In this document: piece by piece, positions 1-8,947 of the stretch
How positions within the stretch are numbered: the stretch's first letter is position 1
How the letters are laid out: each line of letters starts with the position of its first letter
NCBI RefSeq assembly: GCF_000384295.1
Contig: NZ_KB913037.1
Span: 1,593,975-1,657,974, forward strand
DNA length: 64,000 bases
Direction: 5' to 3'
Source: Amycolatopsis balhimycina FH 1894
GTDB taxonomy: Bacteria; Actinomycetota; Actinomycetes; Mycobacteriales; Pseudonocardiaceae
Translations under genes and position numbers: made by a program
Notes under the pieces: model-generated
Told to the model about the DNA's origin: nothing
What the model saw: the letters and a program-made list of their open reading frames with translations, nothing else
Database searches by the model: none

Positions 1-610
1 GCTGGCCCGCCTGGGGCACGGGGCGCTGCGCACGGCAGGCGTGGCGCTCGCCGTGACGGCGGCCGCCGTCGTCATCGGGGTACTGCTCGGCATGGCCGGC
101 CCGGCCGGCGCCGGGCTGACCGAAGTGCTGTCGACGCTGCCGGCCGTGCTGGCCGGGCTGCTGACGACCGCCGTGACCGGACCGTCGGTGTGGGGCGCGG
201 CGTGCGCGGTGTGCCTGGTCGGCTGGACTCCCTACGCCGCCCAGACCGCGGCGCTGCTCGAACAGGAACGAGCCACCGGCTACCTGCGAGCGTCGATCTC
301 GTTCGGCGCGGGCCCGGTGCACCTGCTGCGTCACCACCTGCTGCCCGCGGTGCTGCCCGCCGTCGTCCGCAACGCGGTCCTGCGGCTGCCCACCACGATC
401 CTGGTCCTGGCCTCCCTCGGGTTCCTCGGGCTGGGCGAGCAGCCACCCACCCCGGAATGGGGCCGGCTCCTCGCGGAGAACCAGCCGTACCTGGAGCTGG
501 CGCCGTGGACCACCCTCGCGCCGGCTTCGGCACTCGTCCTGCTGTCCGTGCTCGCCGCGGCCGCTTCACCGCGCCGTGTGCCATCGCGAAAGCAGGTTCG
601 CCGGGGCTAA
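1..610 (+). CDS. DppC/OppC-type ABC transporter permease, 3' part
   Basis: The frame is open from base 2, so the true start lies left of the window. What remains is the C-terminal ~200 residues of an inner-membrane permease of the peptide/nickel (DppC) type. It has several hydrophobic segments, the cytoplasmic loop that contacts the ATPase (around SFGAGPVHLLRHHLLPAVLP), and the family-typical LGFLGLGEQPPTPEWG stretch before the last membrane span. It presumably belongs to a peptide-type importer continuing upstream. It ends 57 bases before the RraA-like gene on the same strand. Its substrate cannot be told. Confidence 0.85.
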   Translation, partial: LARLGHGALRTAGVALAVTAAAVVIGVLLGMAGPAGAGLTEVLSTLPAVLAGLLTTAVTGPSVWGAACAVCLVGWTPYAAQTAALLEQERATGYLRASISFGAGPVHLLRHHLLPAVLPAVVRNAVLRLPTTILVLASLGFLGLGEQPPTPEWGRLLAENQPYLELAPWTTLAPASALVLLSVLAAAASPRRVPSRKQVRRG

Positions 611-667
611 GCTCGGATCGAACTCTCCGATGGTTACGGTCAGCGCGGCCCCAGGGAGCTTGACGAC

Positions 668-1408
668 GTGGTCGAAACACCCGACATCGTTCGCCCGCCC
701 GCCGAGCTCAGTGCGGCCCTCGCGGCCATCGGCAGCGCGACGGCCAGCGGCGAGCTCAGCCGCATGGGCATCCGCAGCGCGTTCATCCGTGGTCCGGTTT
801 CGGTCACCCCCGGCGTCCGCGTGGCCGGTCCGGCGCTGACGCTGCAGTTCCTGCCGAAACGGGAGGACCGCTACCCCGTCGACGAGTACGAAGAACCGGA
901 GAAGCAGCTGCACCGGCACGTCATGTACCACGCCCAGCCCGGCGACATGATCGTCGTCGACGCGCGCGGCGACATGAGCAGCGGCGTGTTCGGCGAGATG
1001 ATGCTGACCTACTTCAAGGGCCGTGGCGGCGCCGGCGTGGTGATCGACGGGTGCCTGCGCGACATCGGCGAGGCCAAGCAGCTCGGCCTGGGGCTGTGGA
1101 TCCGGGGCGCCACCCCGAACTTCCACGCCCAGACCGGCATCGTCCCGGCCGCCGTCAACGTGCCGGTGGCGTGCGGTGGCACGCTCGTCGAGCCGGGCGA
1201 CATCGTCGTCGCCGACGACGACGGGGCGGTCGTCGTCCCGGTCAAGCTCGCCCCCGCCCTGCTGGCGGCCGCGCAGGAGCACGCGGAATGGGAGGAGTTC
1301 TCCCGGATCCGGCTGGCCGAGGGCGGCGACCTGCGGCGGTACTACCCGCTGTCGGACGAGGCCCGGCCCGAGTACGAACAGTGGCGTGCCGAACAAGGCC
1401 GGGACTGA
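668..1408 (+). CDS. RraA / HMG-aldolase family protein
   Basis: The 246-residue product matches the RraA-like fold shared by 4-hydroxy-4-methyl-2-oxoglutarate/oxaloacetate aldolases and RNase E inhibitor RraA. The diagnostic core is present: GDMIVVD (residues 92-98), then GVVIDGCLRD (123-132) with the Arg131-Asp132 pair that binds substrate and metal in the aldolases. Start is GTG at 668, preceded by AGGGAG. Actinomycetes use such proteins as pyruvate-releasing aldolases or sugar-acid enzymes, so a catabolic role fits the neighbouring sugar-acid genes better than RNase control. The gene converges on the ABC permease gene with one base between stop codons. Exact substrate unknown. Confidence 0.8.
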   Translation: MVETPDIVRPPAELSAALAAIGSATASGELSRMGIRSAFIRGPVSVTPGVRVAGPALTLQFLPKREDRYPVDEYEEPEKQLHRHVMYHAQPGDMIVVDARGDMSSGVFGEMMLTYFKGRGGAGVVIDGCLRDIGEAKQLGLGLWIRGATPNFHAQTGIVPAAVNVPVACGGTLVEPGDIVVADDDGAVVVPVKLAPALLAAAQEHAEWEEFSRIRLAEGGDLRRYYPLSDEARPEYEQWRAEQGRD

Positions 1409-1409
1409 C

Positions 1410-3419
1410 TCATCCCTTCACGGCCCCCGCGGTGAGGCCCTCGGTCAGGAACCGCTGCCCGAACCCGTACATGAGCACGACCGGGATGCTGATCAGCAGC
1501 GAGGCCGCGGCCAGCTGCCCCTGCGGCACGACGTCGCCGAAGATCATCGACTGCATGCCGACGGGCAGCGTCTTGTAGTCGTTCTTGGTGATGAACACGA
1601 AGGCGAACAGGAACTCGTTCCACGCGTTGGTGAGCGTGAACAGCGCGACCGCGAGCAGGCCCGGCTTGGCCAGCGGCAGCACGATCCGCATGAACGCCCC
1701 GAACCGCGTGCAGCCGTCGACCAGCGCGGCCTCCTCGAGATCGGCCGGGATCGACTTGAAGTAGCCGACGAGCAGCCACGTCGCGAACGGCAGGGTGAAC
1801 GTGGGGTAGGCGAGCACGAGCGACCACAACGAGTCGTTGAGCCCGATCCCGCTCATCAGCTGGTACAGCGGGATGAACAGCAGCGCGCCCGGCATCACGT
1901 AGGTGAGCAGGATCGTCACCGTGAAGCTCTCCGAACCCCGGAACTTGAGCCGCGCCAGCGCATACCCGGCCAGCGCCGCGCAGACCAGGGCGATCGCGGT
2001 GGACGCCACCGACACCAGGATCGTGTTGACGTACCAGGTGCCGAACGCCCGGCCCGTGAACAGGTTGGTGAACTGCTCGGTGCTCCACGGGGTCGGCCAG
2101 AGGTCGTCGGTGCGCGCGACGATCTGGTCGTCCGACTTGAAGGCCGTCACCGTCATCCAGTAGAGCGGGGCGAGCACGAAGCCCAGCAGACCCACGAGCG
2201 CGATCCCCGAGCCGGTGCCGCCGACCAGGCGCGCGGCCAGCCGCTTGCTCCGCGCGGCGAGCGCGGAGACGACCCGGCCGACGGCGGCCGCGAGCACCAC
2301 GAACACGCCCAGCACGAGCGCGGCCTTCCACACTATGTGCGGCGACGCCCAGACCAGCACGAGGATCGAGGCCACGACGATCACCCACGGCAGCGCCCGG
2401 CGCTGGACGGGACTCAGCCGCCTGCGCCCCAGGTCGGCCGCGCCCGGCCGGTCGCTGCGTCGCATCATCCGCACGAGGATCACCACGAGGATGCCGATGA
2501 TCGGCAGCATCACCAGCGTGACCGCGGCGCCCGCGCCCAGCTGCAGCTGCTGGATGGCCTTCGAGTAAGCCACCATCACGTACGGGGCGGTGGCGTCCCC
2601 CGGCCCGCCCTGGGTCATCAGCCAGATCAGGTCGAAGTTGTTGAACGTCCAGATCGACGACAGCAGCACCGTCACGATCATGACGGGACGCAGGCCCGGC
2701 AAAGTGATGTGCACGAAGCGCTGCCACGGCGAGGCGCCGTCCACCATCGCCGCCTCGTGGAGACCGCTGTCGATGGCCTTGAGCCCGGCGAGGAACGTCA
2801 CCGTGAAGAACGGGATGCCCTTCCAGACGTTGACCAGGATGACCGACGGCAGCGCGAGCGCGGGATCGGACAGCCACTCCGCGGGCCACTTGTCGACCAG
2901 CCCGATCGCCGCGAGGCCGGGCCCGATCCCGGAGTCGGTGAGCAGGACGTTGACGCTGCCGAAGATCGGGTCGAGCAGCGACCGCCAGGTGAAGGCCGTG
3001 ACGACCGTCGGGATCACCCACGGCAGCAGGATCACCCCGGCGATGATCGCCCGGCCGCGGCGCATGTGGTGCAGCATCAGCGCCGCGATGAGACCGAGTG
3101 TCACCTTGAAGATCTCGGCGTACGCGGTGAAGACGAACGAATTGAGCACGCCCTTGTGGAACAGGGCGTCGTCGATGAGGGCGGTGTAGTTGTCCAGCCC
3201 GACGAAGACCGTCTCCGCACCGTGGCGCTCCGTGGCGCTGGTCAAGATCGAGCCGGCGATCGGGACCAGGATCAGGCCGGCGACCAGCACCAGCGTCGGC
3301 CCGATGAACACCGCGGCGAGGCGCCAGTCGCGCCCGAACCGCCGCTGCGCGCGCGTGAGCGAGGACGACGCGCCTGGCGCCGGACGGGCCGGAGCCGGGC
3401 GCGGACGCAACACAGTCAC
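1410..3419 (-). CDS. Fused MalF-MalG type sugar ABC permease
   Basis: At 669 residues this is about twice the usual permease length. It holds two complete binding-protein-dependent permease domains in one chain. The first half (about 30-320) is MalF-like, with an ATPase-contacting EAA loop HEAAMVDGA (221-229). The second half (about 400-665) is MalG-like, with LEEAALVDGC (561-570). Between them lie two extra hydrophobic stretches (343-360 and 363-382), which could restore the orientation of the second half. The gene overlaps the binding-protein gene by 4 bases (ATGA), so the two are translationally coupled. No ATPase gene is nearby; such importers often borrow a shared MsiK/MsmX-type ATPase. 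I see no frameshift or cryptic stop. Confidence 0.88.
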   Translation of the reverse strand: MTVLRPRPAPARPAPGASSSLTRAQRRFGRDWRLAAVFIGPTLVLVAGLILVPIAGSILTSATERHGAETVFVGLDNYTALIDDALFHKGVLNSFVFTAYAEIFKVTLGLIAALMLHHMRRGRAIIAGVILLPWVIPTVVTAFTWRSLLDPIFGSVNVLLTDSGIGPGLAAIGLVDKWPAEWLSDPALALPSVILVNVWKGIPFFTVTFLAGLKAIDSGLHEAAMVDGASPWQRFVHITLPGLRPVMIVTVLLSSIWTFNNFDLIWLMTQGGPGDATAPYVMVAYSKAIQQLQLGAGAAVTLVMLPIIGILVVILVRMMRRSDRPGAADLGRRRLSPVQRRALPWVIVVASILVLVWASPHIVWKAALVLGVFVVLAAAVGRVVSALAARSKRLAARLVGGTGSGIALVGLLGFVLAPLYWMTVTAFKSDDQIVARTDDLWPTPWSTEQFTNLFTGRAFGTWYVNTILVSVASTAIALVCAALAGYALARLKFRGSESFTVTILLTYVMPGALLFIPLYQLMSGIGLNDSLWSLVLAYPTFTLPFATWLLVGYFKSIPADLEEAALVDGCTRFGAFMRIVLPLAKPGLLAVALFTLTNAWNEFLFAFVFITKNDYKTLPVGMQSMIFGDVVPQGQLAAASLLISIPVVLMYGFGQRFLTEGLTAGAVKG

Positions 3420-4840
3420 TGCCGGTAGCCCTGTTGCTCGAAGATCTGGACGATCCGCCCGTGGGTCACGGCAACGGCGTCGGCGGGCCGGGTGCCCTGG
3501 ACGACCGACTGCATCATGTCGGTCAGCAGATAGGCGGCGAGGGCGGCCTGCTCGCCGGGGCTCGGGGCCTGGGGGAACGTGTAGCCGGTCCTGGTCTTCA
3601 TCGGGAGCGGCGCGCGGGTTTGCTCCCGCAGCGCGGCGAAGGCCGGGTCACCGCTCGTGTAGTACGGGTCGGAGTCCCACACCTTGTCCCACGAGGGGTT
3701 GACCAGGCATGGTGCTTCCTTCGCGACACCGAGCAGCGCGCTCCCGCCGACCATGAACTTAGCCACCAGCTTGGCGAGACCCGGGTTCTTCGCTCCCTTG
3801 AACACGACGAACGAATTGGACTCGCCGTAGGCGAGTGGCCGGTCGATCGCCGGCCCGGTGGCGCCGTTGAACGGGTGCGTGTTGGCGTAGACCGGGTTCT
3901 TCTTGGTCTTCGAGTCGGCGTAGACGCTGTACTGGTTGAGCGTGAGCCCCAGGATCCCGGCCAGCCAGTTCTCGTTGTTGCTCGAGTCGGTCCAGCTGCC
4001 GATCCCGAGTGGCAGCATCGGCTTGTACTTCGGGTTCGTGTAGATGTCGCCGATGAACGTGACGGCTTCGACGGTCTCCGGCGAGTTGAACACCACCTTC
4101 GTGCCGGTGTTGTCCGCGATCGCCCCGCCGTAGGTGTTGATGACGTTCTGGATGAAGCCGTTGGCGTCGCCGGAGCGGTTCACCGTGAGCCCCCAGCCGA
4201 AGCGCCGCTTCGCCGGGTCGGAGACCGCCAACGCGTTGTCGCGCAGCTCTTCCCACGTGTAGTAGGGCTTGAGCGGGAGCCCCTTCTCCTGGTACCAGTC
4301 CTTGCGCAGGTACATCCCGGACGCGATGAAGTGGTAAGGGATCGCGAACCAGCGCCCGTCGAACACGCAGAACTTGGTCGACGCCGTCGCGGGCTCGCCG
4401 TAGAGCGCGCGCATCTCCTCGACCACGTCGGTGACGTCGGTGAGGGCGCCGAGGTTGTGGAGCTGGCCGACGAACCGCCGGTCGCTCATGAAGGCCAGAT
4501 CGCGGTTGGTGCCCGCCTTCACCTCGGCGTCCATCTTCGCGACCATGTCGCCGGCGTCGCCGGAGACCAGGTCGTTGCGGATCGTGGTGCCGGTGGCCTG
4601 CGCGAACACCTGCAACGACTTGTCCAGCGCCTTGTTGGCGGCCTCCGAGTACAGCTTCTGCGAGAGCATCCCCACCGACCCGCCGCGGAGCGCGGCAGCC
4701 TGGTCGAGCAGCGCTTTGGGCACCTGGACGTCGACCTGTGGCGGGGCGGCGGGGCCGCTTCCGCAGCCGGCGAGACCGAGCACGCCCAGCGCGCTCACCC
4801 CCAGGAAGGTGCGTCTCGACCACTCCGTGTTCTCTGCCAT
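3416..4840 (-). CDS. Sugar ABC transporter substrate-binding lipoprotein (family 1)
   Basis: This 474-residue extracellular solute-binding protein begins with a twin-arginine-like N-terminus (SRRTFLGVSALGVLGLAGC). The signal ends in the lipobox LAGC, so it should be a membrane-anchored lipoprotein on the cell surface. The body has the size and the aromatic-rich pattern of family 1 sugar-binding proteins (for example the YFAIPYHF-like stretch in the first lobe). Its stop overlaps the start of the fused permease gene, and it lies 73 bases after the Gfo/Idh gene on the same strand. The likely ligand is a sugar or sugar acid handled by that dehydrogenase and the divergent dehydratase. Confidence 0.87.
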   Translation of the reverse strand: MAENTEWSRRTFLGVSALGVLGLAGCGSGPAAPPQVDVQVPKALLDQAAALRGGSVGMLSQKLYSEAANKALDKSLQVFAQATGTTIRNDLVSGDAGDMVAKMDAEVKAGTNRDLAFMSDRRFVGQLHNLGALTDVTDVVEEMRALYGEPATASTKFCVFDGRWFAIPYHFIASGMYLRKDWYQEKGLPLKPYYTWEELRDNALAVSDPAKRRFGWGLTVNRSGDANGFIQNVINTYGGAIADNTGTKVVFNSPETVEAVTFIGDIYTNPKYKPMLPLGIGSWTDSSNNENWLAGILGLTLNQYSVYADSKTKKNPVYANTHPFNGATGPAIDRPLAYGESNSFVVFKGAKNPGLAKLVAKFMVGGSALLGVAKEAPCLVNPSWDKVWDSDPYYTSGDPAFAALREQTRAPLPMKTRTGYTFPQAPSPGEQAALAAYLLTDMMQSVVQGTRPADAVAVTHGRIVQIFEQQGYRQ

Positions 4841-4913
4841 GACAACTCCTCATACCGACGGGGCGACGGTGCAACCGGCGGGACAGCGGGGCGAGTGCCG
4901 CGCTGCGGGTCGT

Positions 4914-6062
4914 TCATGCGGCGAAGGACGCCGTACTGCTGATGCGTTGTCCTGGCAGCCCGTCGAACAGCCCGGTCGCGCCACGGGGCCGCCACAGCGG
5001 CACCGGGCCCGCGGCGGGCACGGCGTCAAGTGCCAGAGCTGCCGCCCGTTCCGCGGAGTCGAACGCCCGCTGGACGACCATCGCGTTGGCCACGCTTTGG
5101 GCAACGCTGCCGACCGGCCGCCCGCCGAACTGCACGGCGTCGGCGAAGTCGACGAGTTCCGCGCGGTAGCCGTTGTCGCTGCCGCGGAAGACCATCGTGT
5201 GGGTGGTGGCGTCGGGACTGCTGCGCGTCACGCGGCGCTCCGACTCGGATCCGGCGAGCACGAGCACGCCCTCGGTGCCGTACAGCCGCATCTCATTGGG
5301 TTCGGGCGGCACCGGGATTTCGGGGAAGGACGCGGTGTAGTTGCCGATGGCGCCTCCGGTGAAGACGAGGTTGAGCGTGAGGTCCGACGGTGCGTCGATC
5401 GTGCTGTTGGCTGCCTGTACGGCACCGTGCACCCGGGCGATGTCGCCGCACAGCAGCCGGATCTGGGCGATGTGGTGCACGCCGAAGTCGAGGTGCACGC
5501 CACCGCGGTACTGCGGCCGCTGTCGCCACGGCGTGCCGGTGAACCCGCCCGCCCGGGGCACCGACCGGCCGGCGTGCCGCCACGCCATCAGGTGCGGGCG
5601 GCCGATCGCGCCGTCGTCGAGCAGCGCACGGGCGTAGCGCAGATCATCGCGGTAGAAGTAGTTCTCCCCCACCACGAAGGTGCGGTCCGGGTGCCCGGCC
5701 GCCAGGGCCAGGAAGCCCGCGGCCTGCTCCGCGTCGGCACCGGCCGGCTTCTCGCAGAACACGTCCTTGCCTGCCGCGAGCGCGTCGCACGCCACCTCGT
5801 ACAGGTGCGGGATCGGCACCGAGATCAGCACGGCGTCCACGTCGTCGCGGGCCAGCAACGCGGCCCGGTCGGCGGCGGCCCGGGCCGGCTCGACCCCGCT
5901 GTAGCCGGCGAACCGCTTGCGCTGGTCCACAGAGGCGTCGGTGAACGCGGTGACGACGAACCGATCGGCGAGCCCGCACAACGCCGGCCAGTGCAGCTTT
6001 TCGACCGCGAGCCCGGTGCCGATCAGCCCCAGCCGGATCGGCCGGATCGCAGGTGCTGCCAT
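4914..6062 (-). CDS. Gfo/Idh/MocA family NAD(P)-dependent oxidoreductase
   Basis: The 382-residue product has an N-terminal Rossmann domain with LGLIGTGLAVEKLHWPAL near residue 11. It also has the family motif EKPAG, where the lysine takes part in catalysis, and a central GVHLDFGVHHIAQ segment matching the G-x3-D-x-G-x-H substrate-site signature. Such enzymes oxidise or epimerise sugars and inositols with NAD(P). The gene sits between the GntR regulator (46 bases upstream) and the binding-protein gene, all on the minus strand, so it probably acts on the sugar imported by that transporter. The specific sugar cannot be read from the sequence. Confidence 0.87.
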   Translation of the reverse strand: MAAPAIRPIRLGLIGTGLAVEKLHWPALCGLADRFVVTAFTDASVDQRKRFAGYSGVEPARAAADRAALLARDDVDAVLISVPIPHLYEVACDALAAGKDVFCEKPAGADAEQAAGFLALAAGHPDRTFVVGENYFYRDDLRYARALLDDGAIGRPHLMAWRHAGRSVPRAGGFTGTPWRQRPQYRGGVHLDFGVHHIAQIRLLCGDIARVHGAVQAANSTIDAPSDLTLNLVFTGGAIGNYTASFPEIPVPPEPNEMRLYGTEGVLVLAGSESERRVTRSSPDATTHTMVFRGSDNGYRAELVDFADAVQFGGRPVGSVAQSVANAMVVQRAFDSAERAAALALDAVPAAGPVPLWRPRGATGLFDGLPGQRISSTASFAA

Positions 6063-6108
6063 GGCTCGTCCGTCCTCGTCATCGGTTCCGGATCGGTCGT
6101 GCAGTGTG

Positions 6109-6843
6109 TCAGCGACGCTTGCTTCGCTGCCCCTTCTCCGCGAGGAGCGTGGAGTAGTTGTTGCTCAGGTGCCTGCGCATCGCCGCCCGGGCACCTTCCG
6201 GATCGCGCGCCACGAGCGCCTCGTAGATCTCCGTGTGCTGGGCGGTGGCGCGGTGCAGCCCGGCCGGCGCCTCGTTGGTGACGCGCCGGCTGGCCGTGCC
6301 GAGCCAGCGGGCGGAGTACATGATCCGGTCGAGGATGCGGTTGTCGGCCGCCCGGCAGATCTCCATGTGGAATTCGTGGTCGACCTCGAGGTAGGCCTCG
6401 GGGTCCGTCTCGAGCGCCGCCATGCGGCCGATCTCGTCCCCGAGCCGGGCCAGCGTCTCGTCGGTGATGCTGGCCGCGGCCATGGCGGCCAGTTCGGGCT
6501 CGAGCAGTGCGCGCATCTGGTGCAGTTCCTGCAGCAGCTCCTCGACGCTTTCCGTGGGCAGCCACTCGATCAGCAACGGGCTCAGGTAGTCCCACTCCGC
6601 GCGGGGGCGCACGACGACGCGGCGGCCCTGCGCGACGTCGACGATGTCGAGCGAGGCGAGGATCTTGAGCGTCTCCCGCGCCACCACCCGGGAGACCCCG
6701 AACTCACTCGAGATCTCGAGCTCCGACGGGGCCCGGCCGTCCTCGATTTCGCCGCTGACGATGCGCCGGGTCAGGTGGGCCGCCACCTGCACCGGAAGAG
6801 TCCGGACCTTGACAGCGTCCGGAGACTCTTGTCTCCTTGGCAT
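6109..6843 (-). CDS. GntR/FadR (FCD) family transcriptional regulator
   Basis: This 244-residue regulator has an N-terminal winged helix (about 12-75) with the GntR recognition pattern SELEISSEFGVSRVVARETL. It is followed by an all-helical FCD ligand-binding domain with the metal-binding histidine signature (DHEFHMEICRAADN and QHTEIYEAL). FCD regulators usually sense sugar acids or carboxylates. It heads the minus-strand Gfo/Idh-transporter set and is divergent from the dehydratase gene, so it most likely controls both, probably through the site at 6852-6864. Start is the ATG at 6843; no good ribosome-binding site is visible. Confidence 0.88.
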   Translation of the reverse strand: MPRRQESPDAVKVRTLPVQVAAHLTRRIVSGEIEDGRAPSELEISSEFGVSRVVARETLKILASLDIVDVAQGRRVVVRPRAEWDYLSPLLIEWLPTESVEELLQELHQMRALLEPELAAMAAASITDETLARLGDEIGRMAALETDPEAYLEVDHEFHMEICRAADNRILDRIMYSARWLGTASRRVTNEAPAGLHRATAQHTEIYEALVARDPEGARAAMRRHLSNNYSTLLAEKGQRSKRR

Positions 6844-6851
6844 GTCATCAG

Positions 6852-6864
6852 CTTATAGGACAAG
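6852..6864. promoter_or_regulatory. Candidate GntR/FCD operator
   Basis: The 73-base region between the divergent GntR and dehydratase genes contains CTTATAGGACAAG, an imperfect inverted repeat with CTT.T / A.AAG ends. Its size and position fit an FCD-type operator. Assignment rests on position and partial symmetry only. Confidence 0.4.
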
Positions 6865-6915
6865 TTGAGCTTCGCGACAGTCCGTTTTTCGGCACTACCC
6901 GGCGGCGGGAGAGCA

Positions 6916-8073
6916 ATGCGGATCGTGAACGTGACGACGGCGGTGGTGGCCTACCACGGTGAGGCCACGCTGGTGCGGATCGACACCGACGAGGGCCTCA
7001 GCGGGTTCGGCGAGGCCAATCCCGATGCCGGCGCGGGTGCCGTCGTCGGGATGATCGGTTCCCTGACGCCGCTCCTGATCGGCGAGGACCCGCGCAACGT
7101 CGAGCGCTGCTGGGAGAAACTGCGCCGCAGCAAGGTTTTCGCGGGCGCCCAGGGCGGGGTGTTCGTGATCGCCCTGTCCGGGATCGAGCTCGCGCTGTGG
7201 GACCTCGCGGGTAAGGCCGCCGGGCAGCCGGTCCACCGGCTGCTCGGCGGGAAGTTCCGCGACCGGATCCGCCTCTACGCCGACTGCGGCGACGGCGACG
7301 ACCCGGCGGGCTCGATCGCCGGCTGCGTCGACCGGGCCCAGCGGATGGTCGCCGAAGGCTTCACCGCCCTCAAGTTCGACATCGACGACCTGCACCACCC
7401 GGCCAAGTTCGACGCCTTCAACCACACGATCAACGCCGCCGAGCTGCGCTCGATGGTCGAGCGCGTGGCAGCGGTCCGGGAAGCGATCGGACCGGACGTC
7501 GAGCTGGCCATCGACCTCCACGCCCGCTACGACGTGCCGAGCGCGTGCCGGATCTCGTGGGAGCTCGAGCCGTTCCACCTGATGTGGCTCGAAGAGCCGC
7601 TGCCGGCGGAGAACATCGACGCGCTGGTGCGGGTGCGCGCGCAGACCCGCACGCCGATCTGCGCGGGAGAAAACCTTTACCTGCGCTGGGGATTCCGCGA
7701 GCTGCTCGAACGCGGCGCCGTGGACGTGATCGAGCCGGACGTGCCGAAGTGCGGCGGCCTCGCCGAGGCGAAGAAGATCGCCAACCTCGCGGAGCTGCAC
7801 TACATTCCCTTCGCACCACACCTGGTGTCGACACCGCTGGGCACGATGGCCACCTCGCACCAGTGCACGGCGATCCCCAACTTCCTGGTCCAGGAATGGC
7901 ACGCCCTCGAGGAGCGCGCGGTGTGGGACAGCTACGTCCACGCCCCCGACGGCAGCGGCTCGATCGTCAAGGACGGCTACATCACGCTCCCCGACACTCC
8001 CGGCATCGGCGTGGAGCTCGACATGGACGGCGTCCGGGCCCACGCCGTCGCGGGCTACGGGGTGTTCGAGTAG
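6916..8073 (+). CDS. Enolase-superfamily sugar-acid dehydratase (mandelate racemase/MLE type)
   Basis: I chose the ATG at 6916 because it follows GCGGGAGAGC and starts the family-typical MRIVNVTTAVV; an in-frame codon at 6865 would add 17 unlikely residues. The 385-residue product keeps the superfamily architecture: capping domain, then a barrel with Lys153 (TALKFDID), metal ligands Asp200 (AIDLHARYD), Glu226 (WLEEPLP) and Glu252 (AGENLY), and the His-Asp dyad Asp275/His302 (EPDVPKCGG, APHLVSTP). This set matches acid-sugar dehydratases of the galactonate/mannonate kind, which form 2-keto-3-deoxy acids. It is divergent from the GntR regulator. The exact acid sugar is not determinable. Confidence 0.87.
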   Translation: MRIVNVTTAVVAYHGEATLVRIDTDEGLSGFGEANPDAGAGAVVGMIGSLTPLLIGEDPRNVERCWEKLRRSKVFAGAQGGVFVIALSGIELALWDLAGKAAGQPVHRLLGGKFRDRIRLYADCGDGDDPAGSIAGCVDRAQRMVAEGFTALKFDIDDLHHPAKFDAFNHTINAAELRSMVERVAAVREAIGPDVELAIDLHARYDVPSACRISWELEPFHLMWLEEPLPAENIDALVRVRAQTRTPICAGENLYLRWGFRELLERGAVDVIEPDVPKCGGLAEAKKIANLAELHYIPFAPHLVSTPLGTMATSHQCTAIPNFLVQEWHALEERAVWDSYVHAPDGSGSIVKDGYITLPDTPGIGVELDMDGVRAHAVAGYGVFE

Positions 8074-8122
8074 CGGAGCCGATCACCCGGCCGCGCGCGG
8101 GAGAAGGACCTCACAGCCGTCC

Positions 8123-8947
8123 TCATTTCGCGAGCAAGGTGAGCAGCCGGGCCACCTCGTCCCGGACCGCGTCCCGGCCGGGGGCGATGTAGCGGCGGGG
8201 GTCGGTGAGAGCCGTGTGCGCCCCGAGCGTCGAACGCACAGCTTCGGTGAGCACCTGGTTCAACCGCGTTCCGATGTTGACCTTGGCGATGCCGCTCGCC
8301 ACCGCCCCGCACAGTCCCTCGTCGGGCACGCCCGAGGAACCGTGCAGCACGAGCGGCACCGGAACGCTGCGGGCGAGCGCGGCGATCAGCTCCTCGTCGA
8401 GCACCGCACTGCGGTCGGCCATGGCGTGCGACGATCCGACCGCCACCGCGAGCGAGTCCACGCCGGTCGCGGCGACGAACTCGCGGGCCTCGGCCGGGTC
8501 CGTGCGCACGCCGGGCGCGTGGGCGCCGTCCTTGCCGCCGATCTCGCCGAGTTCCGCCTCGACGCGGCAGCCCTGGGCGTGGCAGCGTTCGACGACGGCT
8601 TTCGTCCTGGCCACGTTCTCGGCGTAGGGCAGCGCGGCGGCGTCGAACATGACGGACGTGATGCCCAGGTCGAGCCCCTCGCGGATCAGCTCCTCGTCCT
8701 CGACGTGATCGAGGTGGACCAGGACGGGCACGGTCGCGGTCTCGGCCAGCCGCAGGCAGGCGAGCGCGAACGGCGCGAGCGAACCGTGGTAGCGGACGGC
8801 GTTCTGCGAAATCTGCAGCACCACCGGGAACCCGCTGCGCTCCGCGCCGGCCACGACGGCTTCGGCGTGCTCGATCAGGATCGCGTTGAACGCCCCGATC
8901 GCGCGTCGCTGCGCTCGCAGGTCGTCCAGCACCGTGGCCCAGTTCAT
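8123..8947 (-). CDS. Class II tagatose/fructose-1,6-bisphosphate aldolase (GatY/KbaY type)
   Basis: The start is the ATG at 8947, which overlaps the stop of the upstream kinase gene by 4 bases. The 274-residue product is a zinc class II aldolase. It has VHLDH (78-82) with catalytic Asp80 and zinc-binding His81, the SVMFDAAALPYAENV segment, EAELGEIGGKDG (130-141) and HGSSGV near the C-terminus. It should split a ketose-1,6-bisphosphate into dihydroxyacetone phosphate and glyceraldehyde 3-phosphate. As the last gene of an operon with an AgaS-type isomerase and a PfkB kinase, tagatose 1,6-bisphosphate is the best guess, although fructose 1,6-bisphosphate cannot be excluded. Confidence 0.88.
   Translation of the reverse strand: MNWATVLDDLRAQRRAIGAFNAILIEHAEAVVAGAERSGFPVVLQISQNAVRYHGSLAPFALACLRLAETATVPVLVHLDHVEDEELIREGLDLGITSVMFDAAALPYAENVARTKAVVERCHAQGCRVEAELGEIGGKDGAHAPGVRTDPAEAREFVAATGVDSLAVAVGSSHAMADRSAVLDEELIAALARSVPVPLVLHGSSGVPDEGLCGAVASGIAKVNIGTRLNQVLTEAVRSTLGAHTALTDPRRYIAPGRDAVRDEVARLLTLLAK

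Noticed and set aside
1176..3428. Open frame of 750 codons on the plus strand opposite the fused permease
   Set aside because: The translation is arginine-, glutamine- and histidine-rich with no domain logic. It is the antisense shadow of a well-supported permease gene.
8074..8122. GGAC / GTCC repeat between the converging dehydratase and aldolase genes as a terminator
   Set aside because: Only four convincing base pairs; too weak to support.
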